Below, in pieces: positions 47,801 to 59,800 of a stretch of DNA of 64,000 nucleotides. The stretch is taken from positions 30,324,934-30,388,933 of the forward strand of contig NC_063151.1 of NCBI RefSeq assembly GCF_020921035.1, written 5' to 3'. The notes under the pieces were generated by a model. That model was not told the origin of the DNA and did not search any database. It saw only the letters and a list, made by a program, of their open reading frames with translations. Position 1 is the first letter of the stretch. Each line of letters begins with the position of its first letter. The stretch comes from Rhodamnia argentea (lineage: Eukaryota > Streptophyta > Magnoliopsida > Myrtales > Myrtaceae). Made by a program: the position numbers and the translations under genes.

Positions 47801-50800
47801 TAATTGGTCCATCCAACCCCCAAAAGGGTCAAGATAGAAATCTCATTAGCTAGGTGTCGATGAGTCTCTCTCTATACATTAGTCAGGAATGAAACCAAAG
47901 ATCCGAAAATGAGTCGAGAGGATGAGAGAAGAGGAGGAAATGGAGATGGAGCATGGATTGTCTGAAGCTACTGGGATGGGCTGCTCGGGAAGATACAAAT
48001 TGTAAAAAAATTATACAGTTCATAGTTTTCATTTCCTGATTGATGTGTCTGATCTCGATCGAGCTCACTGATGATTTTACAGGACGTTTAAGTCAAACTG
48101 GACTGTTAAAGTTTTCATCTTGATAAATACTTCACATGCTGACAGCATCTTTGACTTGTTGGATTAGCTCACGAGAGATGGAAAGTCCATTGATGAACTC
48201 CTTCTGATCATCTACCCTACTGGCATCTACTCGTTTTAGGAAATGGTTGCAGAAATCCAGTCTCTGTTTTTTTTTTTTCCTTCATTGCATAGTGTCTTCT
48301 ACCAATTGGAGAGATATGATTCAGCGACAAGCAATGCAGATTTTGAATACCCATTTCCATTAATGCCTCTGCTTATTCATACTGAATAATTTTGTTAATA
48401 CAGACTTGCTGACCGAAATAGGATAGTTTGCGAATTGGAAATGCGTGCGTAAAATTTTTTGACACCCAGTTATATTTCTTGAATCTGTTTGGGTTTGGCT
48501 TCAAGGGCAGAAATAATGCAACAAAACAGAGCATGATCAACGGGCTTGGTTCCCCTGTTTTCTTGATCTGGATCCTTACTTCCTTTTTATTAGCCAGTGA
48601 ACTTATCAATACACAAAACAAATTCCATTTTTCTCCCCCAATTAAACGAAATTCTTTGTTCCCACTTGATAGAAAGGGAAACAAAAATCATAATCCCTGA
48701 GAAATTTCTCTACCCCAATGAGAAAGGTGAAAGTCTAGAACCATCAGAGCCTATGTAGTTGTCCTGGTTACTGGTGCTTCACAACCAGAGGACTCCTCAC
48801 ATAGTGCACTCCATCAGACCAGATCAACCGTCCAAACACAGAATCAACGGGCTTGCCGGCAACATTAGGTTTCAACACCACCTTGAATTCCTTCTCTTCA
48901 TCACGCCTTCGGAACACCAGGCTCTGCGGTTGGACGGAGACCGACACTCCTGCTGGCGCCTTAACGCGTGCATGATACGTGCCAGGGGTGCCCACATTCC
49001 TCACCCTTCTTGCGACCACCACGGTGCCGTTGAGATCTGGGACGGTGATGGAAGGGTAGTTCATATCCGCCGTATTGAAATGTTTGGAGCATTTGGGAGT
49101 CTCATTGGTGAATAATCTCAGTTGGGATTCGTTGTAGCCTCGGGCGCATAGGAAATCCAAGTAGTCGTTGGCCGTCAAGTCATACACGAGACCAGGGTCC
49201 ATCGCACGGTTTGGCCGGATGTGTCCAGCACCGTAGGAAAATGGCGTAGCCTTGACAAAAGATGAATCGAGCATCTGCTCTGCCTTGTTGTCTCGTGTTC
49301 TTGCTGTGAGTTGGTTAAAGTTACAATCAAAGACACAACAAAGAAGTAAGAATCCAGCTTGCTGGTATCATAATAGGAAAAGAACTCAAAGAGAGAACAC
49401 ATGAAGATACATTACCGGTTGTCATGATTGCCGATCGAATCATGGCAGGACTCCAACTGGGATAGAGGGTTTTGAGGAGACCAACGATGCCGGACACATG
49501 AGGACAGGACATGGAGGTGCCGGATTCTGCATTGAAAGGCGTTTTACGCTTGTCGAAATCTTGACCTGTCGGACCAACTGCCATTGTATAAGCCGCAATG
49601 ATGTTCACTCCCGGTGCAGTTATATCGGGCTGAAGTACATCAAAGACAATTAGATCTATTGGCATAGCACTTGACAGTTAAAAAAGGGTAGTGGATTAAC
49701 CAAAACGAGCATAGATGCCATAAGAAACGTAATCAGCGAATCTCATTGCTATACCTTAAGGATTGCCGGCTCGACGGTGTTTGGTCCTCTGGATGAGAAG
49801 GAAGCCATGAATGGAGCAGGTGTCGTGTTCAACATTGTCTTCACATCAGTCATGTAAGCCATTGGATTCCTAAATGAGACAGATACGTGCACGAATGCGC
49901 ACGAAGAAGTAAATGCATATATAAGAACTCGAGAATCCTCAAGAAAAGTGGGATGAACCTGGAAAGATGGTTGCGAGCAGGCGGATAAAAAAGAAGGAAC
50001 TGCTTAGAAAATTTACTTTGTGGAGTTGATGTAAGCGAAGAGAACGTGCCCATCCACGAAAGAAATGTGAGCAGCAGGAAGAACATGAGCATCAGCAATG
50101 ATTTCATTTCCACTTGCTTCATCGTTAGCCAAAACCATCCCAACAGCACCTGCGAGCGCAGCTTGATGGCCCTTGTCGACTCTCGCATTATCACCTCGAA
50201 GGCATGCCAAGATCTTCCCCTTCACCTTGCTGCGGTCGAGGGTTCCGGCCTTGCAGAGCAAACTGCAACAGTTCAAGCAATACTCAGAATTTCCTGAAAA
50301 GGGTTTATGAAAGTGAAATGTACTATACAGAAGAGGATCGACTGAGAAGAATAGAACAGTTCAAAAAATATCAGCAGATTAAACTCACGCATCTGTGGCC
50401 GACACATTTTCAGCCTTCGCATCTGCACTGCTGATTAGTGGATAGAATTTATTGGATGGCAACCCATTGGCCGAAAGGCTCGAGCCCTTCCAAAAAATTC
50501 ATAAATTCAGTACCAAGTTAGTATCAAGAAAAAGCACAACTGTCTAAATTACAAGGACTTAATACCTTTAGGTGCTGCTTGTCTCCAAGAGCAACATACG
50601 TCGTGAATTCCCGGTCAATCGTGCTTGCAGCAACAGTGATCATCCATGGAGCAACATTAGACACGGTCCCCAATTGGGGCCCGGAGTTGCCGGCAGAAGA
50701 AACCACAAGAATCCCGTTCCTAGCTGCATGGAAGGATCCAATGGCAATTCCATCCATGAAAAACTCGCCTGGATCCCCGCCTAAAGACACCGATAGAACA

Positions 50801-53800
50801 TCGACGCCATCGCTTATCGCAGCATCAAATCCTGCCAAGATGTCCGCGTCAAAGCACTCATGCTGATCGATTGGCGGCCAGCATACTTTGTACGCCACAA
50901 CACGGGCCCTGGGAGATCCTCCCTGAGCTGTTCCATTGCCATTCCCAAAAACACTCGCTCCTGGGACAAAGCTTCCTCCCGCTGTCGACAGAGTATGGGA
51001 ACCGTGGCCCTCATGATCCCGTGCAGTGTGGAATGTGTAGTTAAGATGATGTCCGGCATATGCAGCATATCCTTTGTTGAAGTACCTCGCTCCTATCAGC
51101 TTCCTTATTACAGAGAAAAGAGAGATTGGATTTACTAAGTTGTGAAGGTCACATGAAACAATTGTTCAAGGTTCATTACTTCATATTTTGATCTTTTAAA
51201 GTCTAATATCGCGAAGTTAATAATCGTGACGACAAGTGCATACAGGAAATAAAGAATACCTAGGGCTGTAAGCAAAAGCCTTAAAAATAAGGGAAAGAAG
51301 CGCTAAGGTTTCAAGAGAAACATGACCTTTCTATGATAAAAACCCGCGAAAGGAGAGAGGTCATCTATTGCGGGGTTGTAAAATCCGACAAAGAGAGCGA
51401 ACTTCAGCAGATTAAACAATGTCCAGAAGATGAGGGTAGTAACAATCACATCACAACAGTGACACAGAATCACGAGCTTGCTTCCACAAGCAATATCAGC
51501 CATGTGAACAACATTAATGCAAGAGGGAACAGGAAACATGGATGATCTCCTGATGAAGCAAAGCCTCCATCCATCTTGAAAGATGCAAAAAGTCAATGTC
51601 GTAGCTTTCCAAACCATAAACAAACTAGACCAGAAGTCCCTAGGCGGGTTGCCCATTGCACCTTATAAGTGGACATAAAATAGCTGAGCAGATCAAGGGG
51701 CTAGCACTTCAATTAATACAGTTGAAAAAGACATAGGTTTGTGTACTTTTTGCAACTTGATATGGCTGAGAAGAGAACCGTTTTTTTTTTTCTGTACTAA
51801 TTCCAAAGGCGCGTCCTTTCTAGTGAATTTACAAAACTACTGAAGTTCTGCTTTGTTAAAAACTTCAAATCTTTTTGAAACTTTCTGAAGTAAGGATCAC
51901 ACCATCTTTCTCATGAACCAGTGCCTGTAGTGGCAATTGTTGGTGTTCGTATGATCACTAGTTTTCATGAAACCAGCGGAAACACACTTTTCTTCCTTTT
52001 GCTGTGAAAACTAAGAGTGGAATTGTAACAAATTATTCTGCAAAACACATCACAAACAAGTCAACCGAAGCAAAAAAAAGATTATTAAGCCGTGGAAAAA
52101 CTTGGGATTAAACTCAGTGAGGGCAAAGAAGAAAAGGAGGCCATTTGGGAGGAATAAAACCTGTTGCAAGAAAATCCATCTTTTATGCCCTGCTGACAGA
52201 TTCCGCGCCACTTTTCCGGAATAGGACCCATCCCTTCATCGCTAAAGCTCTTCGATTCTGGCCAAACACCTGCAGAAGAAAGAGGAGAAAAGGAGAAACC
52301 ATAAGCATCTCCTGCTGCAAAAATGTCAAAAAGGGAATCATTTGACTAAGTCACAGTGTGATGCATGTATGAAAGCACAAAGGAAGCAAAATCATTCTGT
52401 GAGTAGTCAAGATTCATATCCTGAGACCCTACCACCATTCCTGAAGCTTTTCCATGGAAAAAGTAGTGAACCCTTTTGAAAGGACAATGAGATCAGTGGT
52501 TTTGAGTTAGTGGATAAAACCAAGAAAAGTTAGCAAAGCACGAATACAATATGAATCATTTCATATGCTTTTTCTGAAAATGACAGAGAAAGTTTATCCC
52601 TGGGAGAATTCTCAATCATTGATTCTCCAGATTTTTTTTTAGATTCTCGTTAAATAATAACCAAGGGACATTTTTCTTGATTTGTCAGCTTATAATTTCT
52701 CTGATATCAGCAAATAAGCTTGATGGTCTCACTTTCGTTTACCCGTGCGCAGAAGATGCTGATACAGTAACGCTTGACGTAGCAGAATTGTTGTGGTCAG
52801 CTTCATGAACACATTAAATGATCAGGAAACCAAAATTTTCGAGAAAACGTGCAGCCATCAAATCAGGTTTCAAAAACTCATGCAACTAAAGCAATTTCAG
52901 GGGTCAACGGAGATATGATGATAAATGTAATTTAACCAATTTGAGTCAAAGGAAAAGAAAAGAAAAAACAATTCCATAGTAGAATTAAAAAAAACAACTC
53001 TGCAATCCCAAATATAATGAAAGATACCCGTGTCGAGGTTGCCGATGATTGTATCTTCACCGAACCTAGCCTTCCTCAGAATGGAACTCTTATGAATCAC
53101 CCCATTTCTCTCTAGCCCCAAGAAATTCCATGACCTTGTTGTGTGCAATTTCCTTCCTTTGCTTAGGAACACAGATAAGACATTTGGGTTCTCTGCATCA
53201 AAAGACAAACGATGAATTTTGCAGATGGAACAGAGGAAAACAGAGCAGCGTTCTCTTGGCTTCACAGGCCAATTCATCACACAGAGATCAAAATCACATA
53301 ATAATATAGCCAAACTCTCACTGGCAATTTCTGCTGCTTCATCCTCTTCGAGAGTCGCAGCGAAACCGTTGATATGGTGAGTGTATGAATAGAAAATTGC
53401 CTCCTGAGCCTTCTCATTGCTGTCCGAATAAGTTGGAAGTACAGAACAAAGAAATCACATTTTTAATAGGAATGAAGAAAGACAACGAGTTTCATGCTTG
53501 CGAAACATAATCGAACTATACCTTCCCAAGCATGATCCCAGTAAATCATAGTGAGAATTGGTGACCCTTTCAATATCTGCTGCGGTCAGTCCTGGATCGC
53601 GTGCATTAGATCCTAAGTACACGATGTAAGGCTAAAGCACAAAGAAAGTAGAAAAAAATGAGGATATTGAAAAGCTAACGCCCAGAAATGATCAAACTGA
53701 GAAGCGGAGTGAGAGACAATATGGTTAGAATTCAAAAGAAGCACCCCGTGAAAAGATTTTGGGAAGACAAAAAACAAAACCCAGATAAAAGATGAGGAAA

Positions 53801-54800
53801 ATAATCCATTCTGCCAAAAGAATTGGTTATCAAAACTGAAGACTTCCATGATTGAAAACAGCAAAAGTTCAATAAAAACTTAAAATTTTTTCATACAGCG
53901 AGGCAAAAAGCGAGCGTTACCTTTTTCAAGGCAAAGGTGGGCGAATGCACCAGACACAAAAGCAGGACCGAGAGGAGAAAATGGGAATGAATGGAGAGCC
54001 CCATTGCTCTCTGCTTCTTCTGCAACTTAAAACTAACACGGATATAATAGAAATTCCTCTGTTCTCAGACCAGGAGTGCGAATGAAGCGTTTCGCTCTGC
54101 GCTCCCCTGTTTTTAAATCTCCGCTTTCTCTTTTTTATGGGGGAAAATCTTGACGTAAAGATAGGGAGGCCTCCTTCATTACCGATCAACACCACCATTA
54201 TGGAATGCGGGGATCATGCAAGATGATCTCGAATTCCCCTCTGTTGATTGATTTCCAGCCAAGATCATTATGCAGTTACGAACCAAGAGTGTGATGATTA
54301 TGGTTGGAACTTAATATTTATTTAATGCCCTGCACCAAAATTAGTGGCTTCGAAAGGTGGGGAAGAGGGAATGTGTGAAAGCCCAAATCCTAAGTTTGTA
54401 AAGTCGACGTGTTCTTTATGCATTCAAGTTGAGGACAGCGAGCATAGAGTGAGGAATAAATTTCTGGATGTCTCTTTAGGCCCTCTCTATCGTTTGGAAA
54501 GTTCTTTCCTTTCCTTTTTGTTCTTGGCTTTTTTTCTCTTCTCTTTTAGCAAATGCCACGCCCCTAAGTCATCTATTCCCCTTTGAAATGAGACAAACAG
54601 AAAGCATCTTTCAACCTTGCAACAAAAAATAAAAATAAATAAATAAATAAACGAATAAAGTCAAAGTTTGACTAATAATGGCTGGCATATTGCCAAACAA
54701 AAAAACAAAAAAAATTAGAGAACTTAAATTGATCTATCATATAGCACATATCCTCATCTTCTAAAATTGTATCGATTCTAATTCTTTCTTTCTTTCTTTT
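47800..54800. repeat. Segmental duplication copy B (partner about 36130-42500)
   Basis: Direct duplicate of the region around copy A, holding the intact subtilase with its flanks. It lacks the hAT element and keeps the segment that copy A lost near the 3' end. Confidence 0.85.
48768..54004 (-). CDS. Subtilisin-like serine protease, SBT5.3/SBT5.4 (AIR3-like) type (11 exons, 770 aa)
   Basis: This is a secreted plant subtilase, a Ser protease that would act in the cell wall. Minus-strand exons: 54004-53921, 53631-53522, 53419-53322, 53192-53028, 52269-52161, 51103-50566, 50486-50389, 50262-50017, 49869-49755, 49629-49416, 49303-48768. All introns are GT-AG; the total of 2313 nt is in frame with a stop. 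Residues 1-26 form a signal peptide (hydrophobic [10 protein letters not shown]). An I9-type propeptide follows, starting PYIVYLGS, with maturation expected at about Thr115 (HTTRSW). The catalytic triad is Asp151 (LDTGVWPES), His222 (GHGSHT) and Ser560 (GTSMSCPH), with oxyanion Asn328 (SAGNSGP). A PA-like insert lies between His and Ser, and a fibronectin III-like end runs from about 665. All key residues are intact. The substrate is unknown. The broken copy A lies about 7.5 kb downstream. Confidence 0.95.
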
Positions 54801-55871
54801 TCTGCTTTCGGTACACGCACGTGTGTCCCGGCTTTTGACCATGCGCAAGTCACTTGAGAGTACTTGTATTATAAATAAGTCTATGTAAAACTTTTAAATA
54901 TATCCCATAATTATCTTTCGGACGATGCCATTAATTGTAGATTTGATTGCAAAACGAATAATACAGGTGCAAATTTGACTAGCAAGAGTCAGTTTATTCC
55001 ATCTTGGGATAAAAAAGAAGGGGGAAGAACAAGCTCGACACGCACTTTTCGGCGTGAAAGTATCATTCTTTTCGCCAAAGAGTGTATTGACGATGGGGAA
55101 TTACTTTACTGGAACCCTCGAGCTTCACTTCGATCCGATCTGACCCCGAACGCGTTTGCCTTTTGTCCGGTGCTATAGATGGCCGAACTACATAAGAACA
55201 CTTGCGTTTTTAGTGCTAATTTCTTTCCATTCTTTTGAGATTTGGCATTCTAAGGGTCGAGCCGTCTCAACAAGTTTAGCTTTATAGATTCATCCATCGA
55301 TTAAGAAGCCAGCTTTACAAAAGTTTGTCTACATCGAATGCTATGAATCCTGTCCGGTGAATGGTCTGTGAATAGTGAGCATTATGGGAGGGATTGAAAC
55401 ATGCGATGATGTCGAAGGCACGTCCGTTCCTATCCATTTGGCTTGTCTATACACATGAACAATAACGTGCATAACAATGTCGATCATTAGATGTCGAAAC
55501 ATCAGTCCGCGACTCCCTTTTTCTAAAGGCTAAAAAAAAAGGCTCTCATTTTATTAACATGGCTGGAGATGAATCCCTATTTTTTTCTCCATCCACGGAG
55601 ATATCAAAGGTTATCTTGTGCGTCTGTTCGCAGTTGAACTAGCCTTAGAGCTGCTCGATTCCCTCTTTTGGTACCAAACACCGAGATAGGCTAGATGGGG
55701 AAACCTTATTCGATTTTTTCCGCTGTTGAGGCAGCATCTCTATCGGCTAGTGAGCTAGTCGCTACTCTCATGATACTGGAGTATCCTATGCATTCGTTAA
55801 AGGTTATCCAAGTCCAACATAATAAAACCAAACCCAAAGCTAGTAGTGTCTAGCATAATCAAATCTACTAA

Positions 55872-56682
55872 GGGCGCACATGGCAACACTTTTGCTTCAT
55901 AAATGAATTTCTGGCCAAAAGTTGATTTTCCTATTTCTGCTCCGGAAGTTGATTTCTAATAAGAGAAAAATATTTGATGACAGGACAAAATTTCTGCTTT
56001 TGGAACATAAATTCGTTTGATAACGGTTAAAATTTTTTACTTCTGAAACATTATTAACACAAAATCTTCTACAAAAAAATTATTGTCAGCTGCCGAAAAA
56101 ATTATACTTCATTTATAATTTTTTAAAATTTCTTTAAACTATAATTTTTATTATTAAAAAAATATTATTCACTTTTAAAATAAAAAAAATTATTATTTAA
56201 TTTTTATTCCGGCAGGAGGAGACGGCGACCTGGTGGCGATGGGCGGTGGGCGGTGATAGGGGTGGTCGGTGGTGGGTGGCGGTAGATGAAGGGCGGCGGC
56301 GGCAAGGGGCAGTGTGCGGCAATGGCTGGTGCTGGTTGCACCGAGGGCGGTGGTTGCAGTGGGAGACGGTGAGTGGCGATGGATGGCTGCGACCGGTGGA
56401 GGTGGGTGGCGACGGCAGAGGCATGGTTGGAAGAGAGAGGCATTGAAAATAAAGACAAGCTGAAGTAAAAGAGATATTGATAGTGAGAGAATTCTACTTC
56501 TAAAAAAAAAGTAACTTTTCTGAAATTCTGGAATTTGCACAAAAACAACTTCAAAAGTAGAAATGTGATGTTACGTAACTAAACGGATTTCTGTTTTAAA
56601 AGTTGCATTACCAAAGCGATGTCCGCTCCGGAAACACTTCTGAAGCAGAAATTCAATTCCGGAAGTATTACCATGCACACCC
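55872..56682. mobile_element. PIF/Harbinger-type MITE, 811 bp, TAA target duplication
   Basis: The left end GGGCGCACATGGCAACACTT and the reverse complement of the right end (GGGTGTGCATGGTAATACTT) form terminal inverted repeats close to those of the element at 21781-22255. TAA flanks both sides (55869-55871 and 56683-56685). The paralogous segment near 57970-57980 reads straight through, giving an empty site. The core (about 56200-56420) is GC-rich and purine-skewed with GGTGG(C/T) words. The Pro/His-rich open frames of up to 116 codons there are artefacts. Confidence 0.88.
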
Positions 56683-56752
56683 TAAGTCTCTAAAGATGAC
56701 ACGGATCGATACTTCTCCATCAAGTGAACGCTTGCACAACGGGAAAACTATT

Positions 56753-56973
56753 AGAAAAGTACTAAACTTATTAAACTTATTGTACTTTTGACAATTCAGT
56801 CCCAAAGCTCTTGCATTTGTGGCAATTCAATCTTAAATCTTTTTTTATAAATCTTCACGTCAACGCCGACATCCATGTGATGCCAGCTAGATAAAGTTGG
56901 CCGGATGGACTAAGTTGGCGCAAATGCAAGAGATTTAGAACTGAATTGGCACAAAAAAAAATGTTTAGGTTTA
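56753..56973. mobile_element. Short long-TIR MITE without GC core
   Basis: The left arm AGAAAAGTACTAAACTTA, then ACAATTCAGTCCCAAAGCTC and TTGCATTTGTGGCAATTCA, matches the reverse complement of the right arm (ATAAACCTAAACATTTT, GCCAATTCAGTTCTAAATCTC, TTGCATTTGCGCCAACTTA). Size is about 220 bp. It sits between the two halves of the upstream duplication. Confidence 0.65.
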
Positions 56974-58104
56974 TTCATCAATGTGTCCCTGACCCTATCA
57001 CGTCTATCATCAACTTCTAAAATAATATCGATTGCGATTCTTTCTTTATATAAATAAACACACACTTTCTATTGTCTACATAGTGTTTATTAGGACTCGT
57101 GTACTAAATGACGATCGGGATTGCATGCACTAGGCGCCTGATCACGGATTAATGAGGTGCACACGGATACCCCCAATCACTGATCTCTGATCAATGAGGT
57201 GCGAGTCACTTAAGAGCACTCGTATTACAAACAAGTCTTTGTAAAACTTCCACATATATCTCATAATTTTCTTTCCGCCGATGCCATTAATCAATACGTG
57301 CGTAGATTCGGTTGCGAAACATATGATACAGGTAGAAATCTGATTAGCGAGAGTCACTTATTCTATCATGGGAAAGAAAGAAGGGGAAAAAAACAAACTA
57401 TACATGTATTTTCTATCAGTGTATTGGCGACGGCGAATAACCTTACCAGAACCTTCGAGCTTCCCTCCGCTCTAAGCCGGACGTGTTTTGCCCTTTTGTC
57501 TGGTGCTGCTGCTATTGATGACCAAACTGCGTAAGAACACTTGCGCTGTTAACGCTAATCTCTTTCTACTCTTCTTACATTTGGCATTCTCGGTGTCCAG
57601 CCGGCTCAACAAGTTTAGTTTTATTGATCGTCAATCGATTAATAAGCCAGCTTTACAGAGTTTGTCTACATGGAATGCTATGGATGATCCTGTCCGGTGA
57701 TTGGTCTGTGAATAAGAAACGTAATGGGAGGGATTGAAACATGCGACCATGTCGAAGACACGCCCGTCGCTATTCGTTTGGCTCTTCTATATGCCTGAAC
57801 GATAACGTATATGACAATGCTGATCATTAGATTCCGAAACCTCAATCTGCATCGCCCGTTAAATCTTGGACAATGTCTCAGGATTCCGGAGTATCCTATA
57901 CATTCGGGTTATGAAGGTTATCAAAGTCCAACATAATCAAACCAAACCCAATAGCGTCCAGCATAATCAAATCTAGTGAGTCTCTAAATACGACATGGAC
58001 TGACACTCACTCATCAGGTGAACACTTAGCACAATTGTCGCCATTGTTCTCTACCTTCTGTTTCTTCCCTCTGCATAGTGTTTTTTCTTTCAACATAAGC
58101 AATT

Positions 58105-58250
58105 TGGTGGAAGAGTACCAAAAAGTCTTAAACCTATTTCATAGGTATCTATTCGGTCATAAACCTTTTAATTTGACCAATTTAATCCTAAACATTTTCA
58201 CTTTAGTACTAACTCAGTCCATTCGGCCAATTTAGGCAGGATACTGTTAA
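58105..58250. repeat. One arm of an AATTCAGTCCTAAAC-type element
   Basis: AGTACCAAAAAGTCTTAAAC, then ACCAATTTAATCCTAAAC and TTCGGCCAATTTAGGC, is the typical left arm of the long-TIR elements in this window. No right arm follows; the sequence changes at about 58255. Confidence 0.5.
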
Positions 58251-58843
58251 CGTGGATGTTGCCCATCTTAAATGCTACGGACAAGTTCAAAGCGCAAACG
58301 CCTTGAAAGAATCTGTTCGCTCTCTCCAACTCTGGTGCGTGCTCCACATAGTCGAGTGCTACGCAAGTCTACAAAGTCCCTTTGCTACTACCTTCAGCAT
58401 TCGACCTTTATCTCATATCCAGGCCTTCTCTTCTGATCTCGAGTTAAATTTAGATTTAGTTGCTCTTCTATTATGATCTAGGCTTTATGTTTATTCATTC
58501 AACCTGTTGACATTGTTGTTATCTCTATACGTGATGGTATTGGAGAAGCCGAATCTAGGCGCACATCGCATTTTGACAAAAACGTATCTATTGGAGAGGG
58601 AAATCTCGGTGTGTGTTCATCATTGATGTTGATGTGAGATTCGGTGCTCAGCTGCCGGTTGTTCTTTGGTGCTATAATAGACTCGTCTTTGTGGAATAAT
58701 CGAATCTCTGTAGCTTGTACCTAGTTGATTTATCTTTCAGATTTACTTATTTTGTTAGATTTGTATTTTTATCTTGAAGTTATGTATCTCTTTTTTCATG
58801 TAAAATGAAAATTTCCTTTATGACCAAAAAAAAAAAAAAAAGC
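58251..58843 (+). mobile_element. Possible LINE-like or retroposon 3' end with A tail
   Basis: The segment ends with ATGAAAATTTCCTTTATGACC and a run of about 16 A (58827-58842), as seen at the 3' ends of non-LTR retrotransposons. It is distantly similar to 45310-45650. No reverse transcriptase is visible, so this would be a 5'-truncated copy. Confidence 0.35.
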
Positions 58844-59372
58844 TCTTTTGCCCTGTAGCTGTTATCTGCAACCTTCCTTGCATGTAGCCATTTATGCCTA
58901 TATCCTACCATGTACCAATCACTTGAAAGGAACTGTGCTTGTTTAGCAAGTTGGTCACTCAATGGGCCCGGTTCAATCTGCTTGGGCCAATCTGTTTAGG
59001 CATACTTAGTAACCAGCATCATGCGGCCAAAATAGAATCATGAGCAATTATTATGCTCTTGGAAACGTCCTCCGCGACGTTACTCGTGAGTGTCAATGGG
59101 TTGGGTCGGATTGCCATGTTACCCGACCCGACCCTTAAATATTTGCGCCCTTTTTGACCGGAATCCGACCCGACCCACATATGCCCCGAACGAAAAAAAA
59201 CACGAGTCGATAGGGTCGGTCCAGGTCGGGTTTCGTTTTTTCCTTTCTTTCAAAAAACCCTTTTATGAGCCTAACACTATATCAACACATCACGTGTTGA
59301 TGTGTTGGTTGTGATTATCGACACGTCTCGTGATGGAGATCGAAGTCATCATAGGAGGAATTTTTCGGAAGA
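58844..59372. other. Intergenic, no gene recognised
   Basis: The stretch 59083-59240 has TGGGTCGG / CCCGACCCGACCC words in opposite orientations and recalls the arms of the hAT-type elements, but no terminal repeat or target duplication is evident. Confidence 0.4.
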
Positions 59373-59800
59373 AGTGCCAAAAAAATTATAACTTATTATG
59401 TTGGTACCAATTCAGTCTTAAACTTTTTGATTGAACCAATTTAATTCTAAATCTTTTTAAATTGGTACCAATTGAGTTCATTTAGCTAATTTAAGTTGGA
59501 ACACGGATACCGGTATTCCTACGTGGCCACCACGAAGGCTGGTGGCTGACAAAGTGAAATAAGGAAAAAAAAAAAAGAAGGAGAGGGAAGAAAAAAAGAA
59601 AAGAAGGAAAAGAGAAGAAAAAAAAATTAATAAAGATAAAAAAAATTACAAATTATTAAACAAAAAAAGGTCCACGTCAGCGCTAGCGGTATTACACAGG
59701 ACGACCGGTATTCACATCAGTAATTTTTGGCCTAAATTGATCGAATAAACTCAATTGATAAGGATTAAATCGGTCAAATTAAAAGGTTCGTGACTTGTGC
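59373..59800. mobile_element. Long-TIR MITE-like element
   Basis: The left arm reads AGTGCCAAAAAAATTATAAC, then GGTACCAATTCAGTCTTAAAC, ACCAATTTAATTCTAAATC and GGTACCAATTGAGTTCA, i.e. about 33-bp tandem subrepeats. The reverse complement of the right arm reads CACGAACCTTTTAATTTGACC, then GATTTAATCCTTATCAATTG and GATCAATTTAGGCC. The centre has A-rich and short GC-rich parts. The ends are approximate. Confidence 0.6.

Larger units (their letters stand above)
54735..58045. repeat. Second, smaller direct duplication upstream of the subtilase (about 54735-56740 and 56985-58045)
   Basis: The two halves share an ordered series of landmarks: GTAAAACTT, AAGCCAGCTTTACA then GTTTGTCTACAT, CCTGTCCGGTGA(A/T)TGGTCTGTG, ATGGGAGGGATTGAAACATG, and GTCCAACATAAT(A/C)AAACCAAACCCAA. 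The first half also contains the 811-bp Harbinger-type MITE at 55872-56682, which the second half lacks. I see no protein gene in either half. Confidence 0.8.

Noticed and set aside
50046..51138. Plus-strand frames of 70-95 codons across the subtilase
   Set aside because: Antisense to conserved subtilase exons; no independent support.
56193..56554. Three overlapping Pro/His-rich frames of 75-116 codons
   Set aside because: They lie in the GC-rich core of a Harbinger-type MITE, are open in several phases at once and resemble no family.
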